NCBI RefSeq assembly: GCF_907164555.1
Contig: NZ_CAJQZC010000004.1
Coordinates: forward strand, 248,001-312,000
From: Paraburkholderia saeva
GTDB lineage: Bacteria > Pseudomonadota > Gammaproteobacteria > Burkholderiales > Burkholderiaceae
Length of the DNA: 64,000 nucleotides
Direction of reading: 5' to 3'
The notes beneath the pieces are model-generated. The model saw only the letters and a program-made list of their open reading frames with translations. It searched no databases and was not told where the DNA came from. Shown here one piece after another: positions 26,624 to 37,065 of the stretch (the first letter of the stretch is position 1; each line of letters begins with the position of its first letter). Both the position numbers and the translations under genes were made by a program.

Positions 26624-26641
26624 CCTGTCCAACTGGACAGG
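26624..26641. promoter_or_regulatory. Inverted repeat, likely operator of the RutR-like regulator
   Basis: CCTGTCCA-AC-TGGACAGG is a perfect eight-base inverted repeat with a two-base centre, set in the 347-base gap between the TetR gene and the pyrimidine operon. The Escherichia coli RutR site, TTGACCA-N2-TGGTCAA, has the same arm spacing and CCA-N2-TGG core. Autoregulation and operon control from one site are inferred. The rest of the gap holds no gene. Confidence 0.65.
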
Positions 26642-26799
26642 ATTGGGCGGGCAGGGAAAACACGTAGACAGGACCGCGCGGGACGCGCGCACGATGTGCA
26701 CCGCAGGCGGGCGAAATGCCCCACGACATGTCAGCGATGCACCGCGTTTAACTATGCAACCGCGCTTTTGAATCGCCGATTCGCTGAGGAGAAAGACTG

Positions 26800-28068
26800 A
26801 TGAACGCAGTGACCGAAAGAGGGCTCGACGTATCGATCAAGGTGAACGGTCAGCGTCTATGGGACAGCCTCATGACGATGGCGAAGATCGGCGCAACACC
26901 TAAAGGCGGCGTCTGCCGCCTGGCGCTGACGGACCTCGATCGCGAAGGGCGCGACCTGATCGTGAGCTGGGCGAAAGAGGCCGGCTGCACGGTGAGCGTC
27001 GACCAGATGGGCAATGTCTTCATGCGACGCGCGGGACGCAACCCGTCGGCGCTGCCGGTCATGACGGGTTCGCATGCGGATTCGCAGCCGACGGGCGGCC
27101 GCTTTGACGGCATCTACGGTGTTCTCGGCGGCCTCGAAGTGATCCGCAGCCTGAACGACTATGGCATCGAGACGGAACATCCGGTCGAAGTCGTAATCTG
27201 GACGAACGAGGAAGGCTCGCGCTTTGCGCCGGCCATGGTCGCATCGGGCGTGTTTGCGGGCGTCTTCACACTCGACTATGGGCTCTCGCGCAAGGACGTC
27301 GACGGCAGGACGATTGGCGAAGAACTCAAGCGTATCGGCTATGCGGGCGACGTGCCGTGCGGCGGGCGCCCGGTTCACGCCGCGTTCGAACTGCATATCG
27401 AGCAGGGGCCGATACTCGAAGCGGAACACAAGACGATCGGCGTCGTAACCGATGCGCAGGGTCAGCGCTGGTACGAGATCGTGTTGACCGGCCAGGAAGC
27501 GCATGCGGGTCCGACGCCCATGCCGCGCCGACGCGACGCACTGCTGGGCGCTTCGCGCGTGGTGGATCTCGTGAACCGTGTCGGGCTGAATCATGCGCCC
27601 TTTGGATGTGCAACGGTCGGCATGATGCAGGTCCATCCGAACTCGCGGAACGTGATTCCTGGACGCGTATTTTTCACGGTCGATTTCCGTCATCCCGACG
27701 ACACCGTTCTCGCGCAGATGGATGCGGAACTGCGTGAAGGCGTCGCGCGCATTGCGGGCGAAATCGGCCTTGAAACGCAGCTCGAACAGATTTTCTACTA
27801 CAAGCCGGTTGCCTTCGACGCAGCGTGCGTGAAGTCGGTGCGCGCGGCGGCTGAACGCTTCGGCTATCCGAATCGCGACATCGTATCGGGCGCGGGCCAC
27901 GATGCCTGTTATCTGGCGCAGGTGGCGCCGACTTCAATGGTGTTCGTGCCCTGTGTCGACGGCATCAGTCACAACGAAATCGAAGACGCGAGGATCGAAT
28001 GGATCGAAGCGGGCGCGAACGTGCTGCTGCACGCGATGCTCGAACGCGCGTGCGAGCCGGCTTCCTGA
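26800..28068 (+). CDS. Zn-dependent amidohydrolase, beta-ureidopropionase/N-carbamoylase type
   Basis: The 422-residue protein belongs to the hydantoinase/carbamoylase branch of the M20 family. Metal and substrate segments are GSHADSQPTGGRFDG (about residue 88), NEEGSRF, HIEQGP, the dimer-domain GQEAHAGPTPM and the late SHNE. In this operon it would hydrolyse N-carbamoyl-beta-alanine, the last step of reductive pyrimidine breakdown. The ATG at 26800 has GAGGAGAAAG before it. It is the first gene after the putative operator. Allantoate amidohydrolase is an alternative family reading, but the neighbours favour ureidopropionase. Confidence 0.9.
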   Translation: MNAVTERGLDVSIKVNGQRLWDSLMTMAKIGATPKGGVCRLALTDLDREGRDLIVSWAKEAGCTVSVDQMGNVFMRRAGRNPSALPVMTGSHADSQPTGGRFDGIYGVLGGLEVIRSLNDYGIETEHPVEVVIWTNEEGSRFAPAMVASGVFAGVFTLDYGLSRKDVDGRTIGEELKRIGYAGDVPCGGRPVHAAFELHIEQGPILEAEHKTIGVVTDAQGQRWYEIVLTGQEAHAGPTPMPRRRDALLGASRVVDLVNRVGLNHAPFGCATVGMMQVHPNSRNVIPGRVFFTVDFRHPDDTVLAQMDAELREGVARIAGEIGLETQLEQIFYYKPVAFDAACVKSVRAAAERFGYPNRDIVSGAGHDACYLAQVAPTSMVFVPCVDGISHNEIEDARIEWIEAGANVLLHAMLERACEPAS

Positions 28069-28114
28069 ACCTCAGCGGATAGACGCACTTTAAAGGTTGT
28101 TTCCTGATTTCGAC

Positions 28115-28146
28115 GCTGGCTTCCTCGCTAAAGGCGAAGCCAGCGG
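28115..28146 (+). other. Hairpin between the amidohydrolase gene and preT
   Basis: A ten-base perfect stem (CGCTGGCTTC with GAAGCCAGCG) closes a 12-base loop in the 111-base gap, about 34 bases before preT. There is no T-run. It may protect the upstream mRNA or tune preT expression. Confidence 0.45.
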
Positions 28147-28179
28147 GAACGTGTTGTTTCTCTTGCCGAAGGAACGCGC

Positions 28180-29541
28180 ATGGCTACGAAGGAAACCGGC
28201 GATATCGCCGCAGGCCGCCTACAGGCCGACCAGCTCGCGTGTCAGTTCACCGACGTCGCGCCCCTGCTTGAACCCGGCGCGGCGGCGATTGCCGCGAGTC
28301 GCTGTCATTACTGCTACGACGCACCGTGTGTGAACGCGTGTCCGACACAAATCGATATTCCCGGCTTTATCCGCAAGATCGGCAATGGCAACCTTAAGGG
28401 CGCTGCGGTCGACATTCTTTCTGCGAATCCTTTAGGCGGCATGTGCGCCCGTGTGTGTCCGACGGAAATCCTGTGCGAAGGCGCTTGCGTACGCAACCAT
28501 CAGGATGAGCAACCCGTTGCGATCGGCGCACTGCAGCGACACGCAACCGACTGGGCAATGGCGCGCGATCTCAAGCTGTTCACGCGCGCGGCGGAAACCG
28601 GCCGGCATGTGGCGGTGGTCGGCGCGGGCCCGGCCGGTCTCGCGTGTGCACATCGGCTCGCGCTCGAAGGTCATCGCGTGACGCTTTTCGATGCGCATCC
28701 CAAGGCCGGTGGCCTTAACGAATATGGTATCGCCGCGTACAAGACGGTCGATGAATTCGCGCAAAGAGAAGTCGACTGGCTGCTGTCGGTGGGCGGCATC
28801 GAATTGAAGACAGGCGTTGCGCTCGGGCGCGATGTCACGCTGGATGCGCTTCGCCAGCAGCACGACGCCGTGTTTCTTGCGGTGGGTCTTGCGGGCGTGA
28901 AGGCGTTGCAGATCGAAGGCGAAGCGCTCGCAGGCGTGGAGAACGCAGTCGATTTCATCGCGCGTCTGCGTCAGTCGAACGATCTTTCGACGCTGCCGGT
29001 AGGGCGTCGCGTGGTGGTGATTGGCGGCGGCAACACGGCGATCGACGCAGCCGTGCAGAGCCGCAAGCTCGGCGCCGAAAGCGTTTCGATGGTGTACCGG
29101 CGCGGCGTCGATGCGATGGGCGCGACGTGGGCCGAGCAGGAATTCGCGCAGACGCAGGGCGTATCGATTGTGCTGTACGCGCAACCCGTACGTCTGCTCG
29201 GCGATCGAAAAGCGGTAACAGGTGTCGAATTCGAGCGCACGCGTGAAGTGGACGGACGCCTCGCAGGTACAGGCGAACGCTTCACGATTGCCGCCGATGT
29301 CGTGCTGAAGGCCATTGGCCAGACGCTCGTCGCCACGGGCCTCGACGCTGAAATCCTGACCACCGACGGCGCGCGCATCGAAGTCAATGAAGAACGGCAC
29401 ACGTCGCTGGATAACGTCTGGGCAGGCGGCGACTGCGCTGCGACAGGACTTGACCTGACCGTGCAGGCAGTTCAGGACGGCAAGCTCGCGGCGGCATCGA
29501 TCAGCGGCGTGTTCGCACGCACGGCAAAGCGCGCGGCGTAG
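28180..29541 (+). CDS. preT: Dihydropyrimidine dehydrogenase subunit PreT
   Basis: The 453-residue protein resembles the GltD-type flavoprotein subunit. The N-terminal part carries two cysteine clusters, CHYCYDAPCVNACP (about residue 47) and CARVCPTEILCEGAC, for iron-sulfur centres. An FAD-binding motif VAVVGAGPAGLACA and an NAD(P)-binding motif VVVIGGGNTAIDAA follow, and GGDCAATGLDLTVQAVQDGK closes the FAD domain. With PreA it reduces uracil or thymine to the dihydro form using NAD(P)H. The start ATG at 28180 is preceded by CCGAAGGAA. It lies 76 bases before preA. Confidence 0.95.
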   Translation: MATKETGDIAAGRLQADQLACQFTDVAPLLEPGAAAIAASRCHYCYDAPCVNACPTQIDIPGFIRKIGNGNLKGAAVDILSANPLGGMCARVCPTEILCEGACVRNHQDEQPVAIGALQRHATDWAMARDLKLFTRAAETGRHVAVVGAGPAGLACAHRLALEGHRVTLFDAHPKAGGLNEYGIAAYKTVDEFAQREVDWLLSVGGIELKTGVALGRDVTLDALRQQHDAVFLAVGLAGVKALQIEGEALAGVENAVDFIARLRQSNDLSTLPVGRRVVVIGGGNTAIDAAVQSRKLGAESVSMVYRRGVDAMGATWAEQEFAQTQGVSIVLYAQPVRLLGDRKAVTGVEFERTREVDGRLAGTGERFTIAADVVLKAIGQTLVATGLDAEILTTDGARIEVNEERHTSLDNVWAGGDCAATGLDLTVQAVQDGKLAAASISGVFARTAKRAA

Positions 29542-29617
29542 CAGCACGTAGCAAGGAAGGCGCGGGCCTCGACGCCACGCGCAGCGATAAAAAGCGTTTC
29601 ACCCCACGGAGCCAGAC

Positions 29618-30931
29618 ATGGCCGATCTTCGTTGCACCATCGCCGGCATCACGTCGCCGAATCCTTTCTGGCTGGCCTCAGCGCCGCCCACCGACAAGGC
29701 TTATAACGTCAATCGCGCATTCGAGGCGGGCTGGGGTGGCGTCGTGTGGAAGACGCTGGGTCTCGACCCGCACGTCGTCAATGTGAGTTCGCGCTATGGC
29801 GCGGTGCAGTGGAACGGCCAGCGTATCGCGGGCCTGAACAACATCGAACTGATCACCGACCGTCCGCTCGACGAAAACCTGCGCGAAATCGCGCAGGTCA
29901 AGCGCGACTGGCCCGATCGCGCGATGATCGTCTCGTTGATGGTGCCGTGCAACGAGCGCGACTGGAAATGGATCCTGCCGCTCGTGGAGGACACCGGCGC
30001 CGATGCAGTCGAACTGAACTTTGGCTGCCCGCATGGCATGAGCGAGCGCGGCATGGGCGCGGCGGTCGGGCAGGTGCCCGAATACATCGAAATGGTCACG
30101 CGCTGGGTGAAGGAAGGCTCACGTCTGCCGTGCCTCGTGAAGCTCACGCCGAACATCACCGACATCCGCCTCGGCTCACGCGCCGCATACAAAGGCGGTG
30201 CCGATGGCGTGTCGCTCATCAATACGATCAACTCGATTGTCGCCGTGGATCTCGACGCGATGGCGCCGATGCCGACGGTCGACGGCAAAGGCACCCACGG
30301 TGGCTATTGCGGCCCGGCGGTCAAGCCGATTGCGCTAAACATGGTCGCTGAAATCGCGCGCGACGTGGAAACGCCGGGCCTGCCGATCTCGGGCATCGGC
30401 GGCATCACGACGTGGCGCGACGCAGCCGAGTTCATGGTGCTGGGCGCAGGCAGCGTGCAGGTGTGTACCGCCGCGATGCACTACGGTTTTCGCATTGTGT
30501 CCGATATGGCGGACGGCCTCTCGAACTGGATGGACGAAAAAGGCTACGCAACGCTCGACGATATTCGCGGACGCGCCGTGCCGAACGTCACGGACTGGAA
30601 ATTCCTGAACCTGAGTTACGACATCAAGGCGCGCATCGACCAGGACAAATGCATCCAGTGCGGTCTGTGTCACATCGCGTGCGAGGACACCGCGCATCAG
30701 GCGATCCTGCGCGAGAAGGACGGTGTGCGCCATTTCGAAGTGGTCGATTCGCAATGCGTCGGGTGCAATCTGTGCATGCATGTGTGCCCGGTCGATGAGT
30801 GCATCACGATGGAGCGCGTCGACGCGGGCGCATATTCGAACTGGACGACGCATCCAAACAATCCTCCCGCGGTGACCGCCGCCACGGATGAATCCGAAGC
30901 ACCGGCACCGGTATCCGCGCACGCGGCCTGA
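29618..30931 (+). CDS. preA: Dihydropyrimidine dehydrogenase subunit PreA
   Basis: The 437-residue protein has a dihydroorotate-dehydrogenase-like TIM barrel over residues 1-330: it opens with CTIAGITSPNPFWLASAPPTDK and has the substrate-loop cysteine in ELNFGCPHGM. A C-terminal ferredoxin domain has two 4Fe-4S motifs, CIQCGLCHIACE and CVGCNLCMHVCP. It forms the catalytic subunit that, with PreT, reduces the pyrimidine ring. The last 30 residues are a Pro/Ala-rich tail with no known role. It lies within the operon after preT. Confidence 0.95.
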   Translation: MADLRCTIAGITSPNPFWLASAPPTDKAYNVNRAFEAGWGGVVWKTLGLDPHVVNVSSRYGAVQWNGQRIAGLNNIELITDRPLDENLREIAQVKRDWPDRAMIVSLMVPCNERDWKWILPLVEDTGADAVELNFGCPHGMSERGMGAAVGQVPEYIEMVTRWVKEGSRLPCLVKLTPNITDIRLGSRAAYKGGADGVSLINTINSIVAVDLDAMAPMPTVDGKGTHGGYCGPAVKPIALNMVAEIARDVETPGLPISGIGGITTWRDAAEFMVLGAGSVQVCTAAMHYGFRIVSDMADGLSNWMDEKGYATLDDIRGRAVPNVTDWKFLNLSYDIKARIDQDKCIQCGLCHIACEDTAHQAILREKDGVRHFEVVDSQCVGCNLCMHVCPVDECITMERVDAGAYSNWTTHPNNPPAVTAATDESEAPAPVSAHAA

Positions 30932-31004
30932 CGGTTTGCATGAGCGCTGGACGCATCGCACCACATGACGATGCGCCAGTTTTTCGACAATGGGAGAGTC
31001 ATCG

Positions 31005-32516
31005 ATGAATCAGTCTGTGGGAACCAGCGATTCGCTACTGCAACCGTCGGCACGCAACAGTTCGCTCTATAACGACGATCTCGCGCCAACCGGCAAGTCG
31101 CAGCGTACCTGGAAGTGGTATCACTTCGCGGCACTGTGGGTCGGCATGGTGATGAACATTGCGTCATACATGCTCGCAGCAGGTTTGACGGAGCAGGGCA
31201 TGTCGCCGTGGCAGGCTGTCGTGACGGTGCTGCTCGGCAACCTGATCGTGCTGGTGCCGATGCTGCTGATCGGTCACGCAGGCGCGAAGCACGGCATTCC
31301 GTATGCGGTACTGGTGCGCTCGTCGTTCGGCACGCAGGGCGCGAAACTGCCTGCGCTGTTGCGTGCGATCGTTGCCTGCGGCTGGTATGGCATCCAGACC
31401 TGGCTCGGCGGCAGCGCGATCTACGTGCTGCTCAACATTCTCACTGGCAATGCACTGCAGGGCACGCCGCTTCCGTTCATCGACATTTCGATCGGCCAGG
31501 CCGCATGTTTTCTCGCGTTCTGGGCGTTGCAGATCTACTTCATCGTGAACGGCACGGATTCGATTCGCTGGCTCGAAAGCTGGTCGGCGCCGATCAAGGT
31601 CGTGATGTGTATCGCGCTGGTGTGGTGGGCGACATCGAAGGCTGGCGGCGCGGGTTCGATGCTCTCGACGCCTTCGCAATTCGCGGCCGGCGGCAAGAAG
31701 GAAGGCCTGTTCTGGATCACGTTCTGGCCGAGTCTGACGGCGATGGTCGGATTCTGGGCGACGCTCGCACTGAATATCCCCGACTTCACGCGTTTCGCCA
31801 GGACGCAGCGCGACCAGATGGTGGGCCAGGCGATCGGCCTGCCGGTGCCGATGGCGTTGCTGTCGGTGATCTCGGTGGTGGTCACGTCGGCGACTGTCGT
31901 GATCTACGGCAAGGCGATCTGGGACCCGATCGATCTCACGAGCCGCATGACGGGCATCGGCGTTGGCATCGCGCTCGTCATCCTGACGCTCGACACGATG
32001 TGCTGCAATCTTGCCGCGAACCTCGTCGGCCCGGCTTATGACTTTTCGAGCCTCTGGCCGAAGGGCATCTCGTACAAGACGGGCGGCATGATTACCGCCA
32101 CGATCGCCATCGTGATGATGCCGTGGAAGATTCTCGCGACCACGCAGGGTTACATCTTCACGTGGCTGGTCGGTTATTCCGCGCTGCTCGGGCCGGTGGC
32201 CGGCATCATGATGGTCGACTACTTCCTGATTCGCGGCACACGTCTCGATCATCACGAACTGTTCGATGAAAACGGCGAATACGCGTACACGGGTGGCTGG
32301 AATATCGCGGCGGTGGTCGCGCTCGTGATCGGTGTGCTGCCTAATCTGCCGGGTTTCCTGCACACCGCGTTTCCCGCCGCGTTCCCGAACGTGCCTGAGA
32401 TGTTCAATACGCTTTATACGTATGCGTGGTTTGTGGGCCTCGCGCTGGCGGCGATCGTCTATGGCGTGTGGATGAAACTCGGCAAGCGTGCAAGTCCGCG
32501 TATCGCGCGCGCATAA
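31005..32516 (+). CDS. NCS1-family nucleobase transporter
   Basis: The 503-residue protein is an inner membrane carrier with about 12 hydrophobic segments. It has NCS1 family features: the N-terminal NDDLAPTGKSQRTWKWYHFAALWVGMVMNIASYMLAAGL and later the IPDFTRFARTQRDQ and YDFSSLWP segments. Family members take up cytosine, uracil, allantoin or hydantoins with Na+ or H+. The operon points to uracil, thymine or a dihydropyrimidine. I chose ATG at 31005 because GGGAGAG at 30992-30998 stands before it; an upstream GTG or TTG would add five residues. Confidence 0.93.
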   Translation: MNQSVGTSDSLLQPSARNSSLYNDDLAPTGKSQRTWKWYHFAALWVGMVMNIASYMLAAGLTEQGMSPWQAVVTVLLGNLIVLVPMLLIGHAGAKHGIPYAVLVRSSFGTQGAKLPALLRAIVACGWYGIQTWLGGSAIYVLLNILTGNALQGTPLPFIDISIGQAACFLAFWALQIYFIVNGTDSIRWLESWSAPIKVVMCIALVWWATSKAGGAGSMLSTPSQFAAGGKKEGLFWITFWPSLTAMVGFWATLALNIPDFTRFARTQRDQMVGQAIGLPVPMALLSVISVVVTSATVVIYGKAIWDPIDLTSRMTGIGVGIALVILTLDTMCCNLAANLVGPAYDFSSLWPKGISYKTGGMITATIAIVMMPWKILATTQGYIFTWLVGYSALLGPVAGIMMVDYFLIRGTRLDHHELFDENGEYAYTGGWNIAAVVALVIGVLPNLPGFLHTAFPAAFPNVPEMFNTLYTYAWFVGLALAAIVYGVWMKLGKRASPRIARA

Positions 32517-32544
32517 GCGGGTGGCGATGAAGTGCGGCGTTTGA

Positions 32545-34020
<1,476 letters not shown>

Positions 34021-34063
34021 GCGTGTGCGGATATCGCTGCACGTCGTGCATTGCAATAAAAAA

Positions 34064-34096
34064 GCCGGATGACCCATCGGGGCATCCGGTTTTTTT
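34064..34096. terminator. Bidirectional rho-independent terminator after hydA
   Basis: The stem CCGGATG with CATCCGG is followed by seven T residues and preceded by six A residues, so it can work in both directions between the convergent hydA and msrC genes. Confidence 0.9.
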
Positions 34097-34115
34097 CATG
34101 TGCCTGGGAGGCGGC

Positions 34116-34622
34116 TTACAGCACGGCGCCTGCGGGTGCCAGCGTCGCAACCAGCACGGCGGCGATGGCCTCGATGCCGTCGCGGTCCTCCTCAGTGAAG
34201 CGGGCCGGTAACGGGCTGTCGATATCCAGCACGCCGAGCACCGCGCCATCGGGCATCACGAGCGGCACGACCAGTTCCGAGCGCGACGCCGAATCGCACG
34301 CAATGTGGCCCGCAAACGCGTGAACGTCCGGCACGAGTTGCGTCTCGCGGGTTTGCGCGGCCGTGCCGCATACGCCGCGGCCCATTGCAATGCGCACACA
34401 GGCGGGCTTGCCCTGGAACGGCCCGACGACGAGTTCGCCCTCTACGAGAAAGTAAAAACCCGCCCAGTTCACATCCGGCATCGCGTTAAAGAGCAGCGCG
34501 GACAGATTCGCCGAGTTGGCGACGAGATTTGTTTCGCCCGCGAGAAGCCCGCGTGCCTGCTCAGTCAGTTCGTGATAGAACTCGCGCCTGGGCAACGCGG
34601 TGGAGACGGTTCCCTGAAACAT
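34116..34622 (-). CDS. msrC: Free methionine-(R)-sulfoxide reductase (GAF domain)
   Basis: The 168-residue protein is a single GAF domain. It matches fRMsr, which reduces free methionine R-sulfoxide in the cytoplasm. The catalytic cysteines sit in GKPACVRIAMGRGVCGTAA and GHIACDSASRSELVVPLV, the family arrangement. NWAGFYFLVEGELVVGPFQGK is also typical. I chose the ATG at 34622, as earlier codons give a basic stretch unlike the family. It stands alone, divergent from the LysR gene. Confidence 0.92.
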   Translation of the reverse strand: MFQGTVSTALPRREFYHELTEQARGLLAGETNLVANSANLSALLFNAMPDVNWAGFYFLVEGELVVGPFQGKPACVRIAMGRGVCGTAAQTRETQLVPDVHAFAGHIACDSASRSELVVPLVMPDGAVLGVLDIDSPLPARFTEEDRDGIEAIAAVLVATLAPAGAVL

Positions 34623-34916
34623 GATCGTATGTCCTGCGTAGTCGGTGCATGAAAGGCGCCGGTGCCTGGCGCCGGGCCGCATTCCCGCGGTCGGGTTCGT
34701 GATTCTCCCACCTTTGGCGCGATTCTGCCTCGCAGCATGAAAGCTCCACGCATGGCGCGGTTTCGCGTCTGTAAGCATCCTGGGCGGCCCGCCACGCGTT
34801 TATCCGTCAACGCATACAATAGTTCGGCATGCTTTCATGCATCGGGGCGTCGTGACGTTTCGCGCGTTCCGGCTGCAGCGCGACGCCCAGCACGTACGAC
34901 GCTCAAAAGGACGTTC

Positions 34917-35849
34917 ATGGATCACCTCGAATCGCTGCGTATCTTCTGCACCGTGGTTGAAGTCCGCAGTTTTACGCGTGCGGCGCAGGTCCACGGTCTG
35001 TCGACGCCGGCCGTCTCCCGCTCGGTGAGCGAACTCGAAACGCGCCTCGGCGTTCGCCTTTTTCAGCGCTCGACGCGCCATATCTCCACAACTGAAGTCG
35101 CCGAGCAGTTTTTCAAGGGCTGTTCGCGGCTGCTGGCCGAACTCGACGTGCTGGAAGCGCAGGCGCGTCACGGCGTCAGCGAGCCCACGGGCGTGCTGAG
35201 AATCGTCGCGCACACGACTGTCACGGTCAATCTGCTCGTGCCGCTGATTGCCGGCTTCAAGAAGGAATATCCCACGGTGCATCTCGATCTCACGCTCAGC
35301 GAGCGGCCCGTCGATCTGATCGAAGAGGGCTACGATCTCGGCATTCTGCTGCCGTTCATGCTGACGAGCGACCAGATGATTACGCGTCCGCTGACGCGCA
35401 TCGCGATGGTCGTGGTGACGTCGCCGGAATATCTGAAGACGCATCCGCGCCCCGACACACCGGACGATCTCGCCCGGCACGAGTTCGTCGCGCTGTCGCC
35501 GTCGATCCAGGGTTTGCCGTTGCGCTTTCGGCGTGGTGACGAAGAGACGTCGGTCGAACTGAACGTCGAGATATCGACAAATAACGCGACGCTGCGCAAG
35601 GAGATGGTGCTCAACGGCTTCGGGCTTGGCGCGTTGCCGCGCTCGCTGATCGAAGGCGAACTGCGCGATGGACGGCTCGTGCCGCTGCTGGAAAACTACG
35701 AACTGGTCGACAGCGATCTCGAGTTACGGCTCGCGTACAGCAACCGCAAGTTCATGCCCGCGAAGGTACGTGCATTTGTCGACTACGCGACAACCTTCTA
35801 TGACGTTGCGCCCGTTGAGGACACGTCGCACGCCGAGGCTGCGCGCTAG
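34917..35849 (+). CDS. LysR-family transcriptional regulator
   Basis: The 310-residue protein has the LysR winged helix at residues 1-60 (MDHLESLRIFCTVVEVRSFTRAAQVHGLSTPAVSRSVSELETRLGVRLFQRSTR) and an effector domain after residue 90 (GVLRIVAHTTVTVNLLVPLIAGFKKEYPTVHLDL). It is of the common AaeR/DmlR-like group. The ATG at 34917 gives the standard N-terminus. The frame is open upstream, but that part overlaps the msrC promoter region. No clear target is next to it. Confidence 0.92.
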   Translation: MDHLESLRIFCTVVEVRSFTRAAQVHGLSTPAVSRSVSELETRLGVRLFQRSTRHISTTEVAEQFFKGCSRLLAELDVLEAQARHGVSEPTGVLRIVAHTTVTVNLLVPLIAGFKKEYPTVHLDLTLSERPVDLIEEGYDLGILLPFMLTSDQMITRPLTRIAMVVVTSPEYLKTHPRPDTPDDLARHEFVALSPSIQGLPLRFRRGDEETSVELNVEISTNNATLRKEMVLNGFGLGALPRSLIEGELRDGRLVPLLENYELVDSDLELRLAYSNRKFMPAKVRAFVDYATTFYDVAPVEDTSHAEAAR

Positions 35850-35857
35850 CCCGCGCG

Positions 35858-36529
35858 TCAGTAGGTGCACGGGCCGTCAGGCAGCAGCTTCGTGAGGCGT
35901 TGCGCGACGTGCGCGCGCGCGGTGTGTTCGGCGGCTTCTTCGTCGTGCGCTTCGAGCGCCTTGAGAATCGCCGCGTGTTCATCGCGATTGCCCGCAAGCT
36001 GCTCGAAAGTGGCGGTGCGTTTTCCGCACATTGCCTGTGTCTGTGCGTAGAGGCTCCGCAGTGCTTTCGTAATCGCCGGATTTTCGCATCCCGCGAGAAG
36101 TGCCTCGTGGAAGTCGCTATTGGCCTTGTCGTACGCGGTGCGGCCCTTGCGTTCGAGCGCCGCGGTCTGCCGTGCCACTGTGCCCGCGAGTTCCGCGAGC
36201 GCAGCGTCGCTCATGCGGCGCGCAGCGAGCCGCGCGGCCATGCCTTCAAGCGCTTCGCGCGCTTCGAAAACCGCGCGCACGCGTTCCGGCGCGAAGCCCA
36301 CAAGGAAAACGCCCTGACGTGGCGATACCTCGACGATGCCTTCGGCCTCCAGACGCGCCACTGCGGTCCAGATTGGCGAGCGGCTTACGCCAAGATCGCG
36401 GGCGAGTTCTTCAATGCTGATTTTCTCGCCCGGCGCGTAGCGGGTGCCCCCAAGGAGTAGATCGCGAACGGCTGCGTGGGCGTCGCCCGCAAGCGTCGTG
36501 CGGCGCAGTTTGCGCGGCGCCGTGCTCAT
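35858..36529 (-). CDS. GntR-family regulator with FCD ligand domain
   Basis: The 223-residue protein has an N-terminal GntR winged helix (EKISIEELARDLGVSRSPIWTAVARLEAEGIVEVSPRQGVFLVG) and a helical FCD effector domain. Its likely metal or ligand residues are Asp and His in NSDFHEALL, His in RDEHAAIL and His in TARAHVAQRL. I chose the ATG at 36529; upstream codons give an unlikely Cys/Arg-rich lead. It ends eight bases from the convergent LysR gene and is divergent from the amino acid ABC operon, which it may control. Confidence 0.9.
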   Translation of the reverse strand: MSTAPRKLRRTTLAGDAHAAVRDLLLGGTRYAPGEKISIEELARDLGVSRSPIWTAVARLEAEGIVEVSPRQGVFLVGFAPERVRAVFEAREALEGMAARLAARRMSDAALAELAGTVARQTAALERKGRTAYDKANSDFHEALLAGCENPAITKALRSLYAQTQAMCGKRTATFEQLAGNRDEHAAILKALEAHDEEAAEHTARAHVAQRLTKLLPDGPCTY

Positions 36530-37065
36530 GCGGCACGCCCATGCGCGTGATTCTGCGCATCCGCTTTCAGCCGCCGGTGTGCAATATGTAGCGCTTTGCC
36601 GACGGATATGACGCTCGATGCGAAACCGGGCAGCGTTTCGACTGCTGTCGGACAACCTGCGATTGCGTCGGGATGGGAGCGCGCCCTGGCCGTGCGGCGC
36701 GTGATGTTGGCGGTGAGCGGCTGCGAACGATCCGCAGCCGCTGTATCATTCGGCGCGCCGTGCGCCTCGAAGCGGGCGGGCACGGCTTTGTTCTGTGTTT
36801 CGGCATGCATCATCACGGAGACCCGGATTTTCACTATTCGTGTTTCATGATACGTTTCACTGCGAAAAAAACAAGGCGCTGGCAGAATCTGAGGTTTCGA
36901 GGCGGCTTGCTCGCCTTATAACCAGTAGAAATATCCACCGTCTTCGAAATGCTTTGTGGAAATAAGACCTGTTTGCTACAGTCCGCTGCGCTCTTCGGCC
37001 CGGTAGCATGGCGAACACGCAATGCACGCTGAAGCTGGACACACAACTCCAAGAGGGACTCATTC
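36530..37065. promoter_or_regulatory. Divergent control region with a sigma70-type promoter for the ABC operon
   Basis: These 536 bases hold no convincing gene. A promoter-like pair, TTGTGG (36954-36959) and TACAGT (36977-36982) with a 17-base spacer, lies about 83 bases before the transporter start. The DNA from 36830 to 36990 is AT-richer than its surroundings. I saw no clear operator for the GntR protein. Confidence 0.5.

Noticed and set aside
36596..36850. A small plus-strand frame of 84 codons before the ABC operon.
   Set aside because: No ribosome site, no recognisable sequence, and it overlaps a probable control region.
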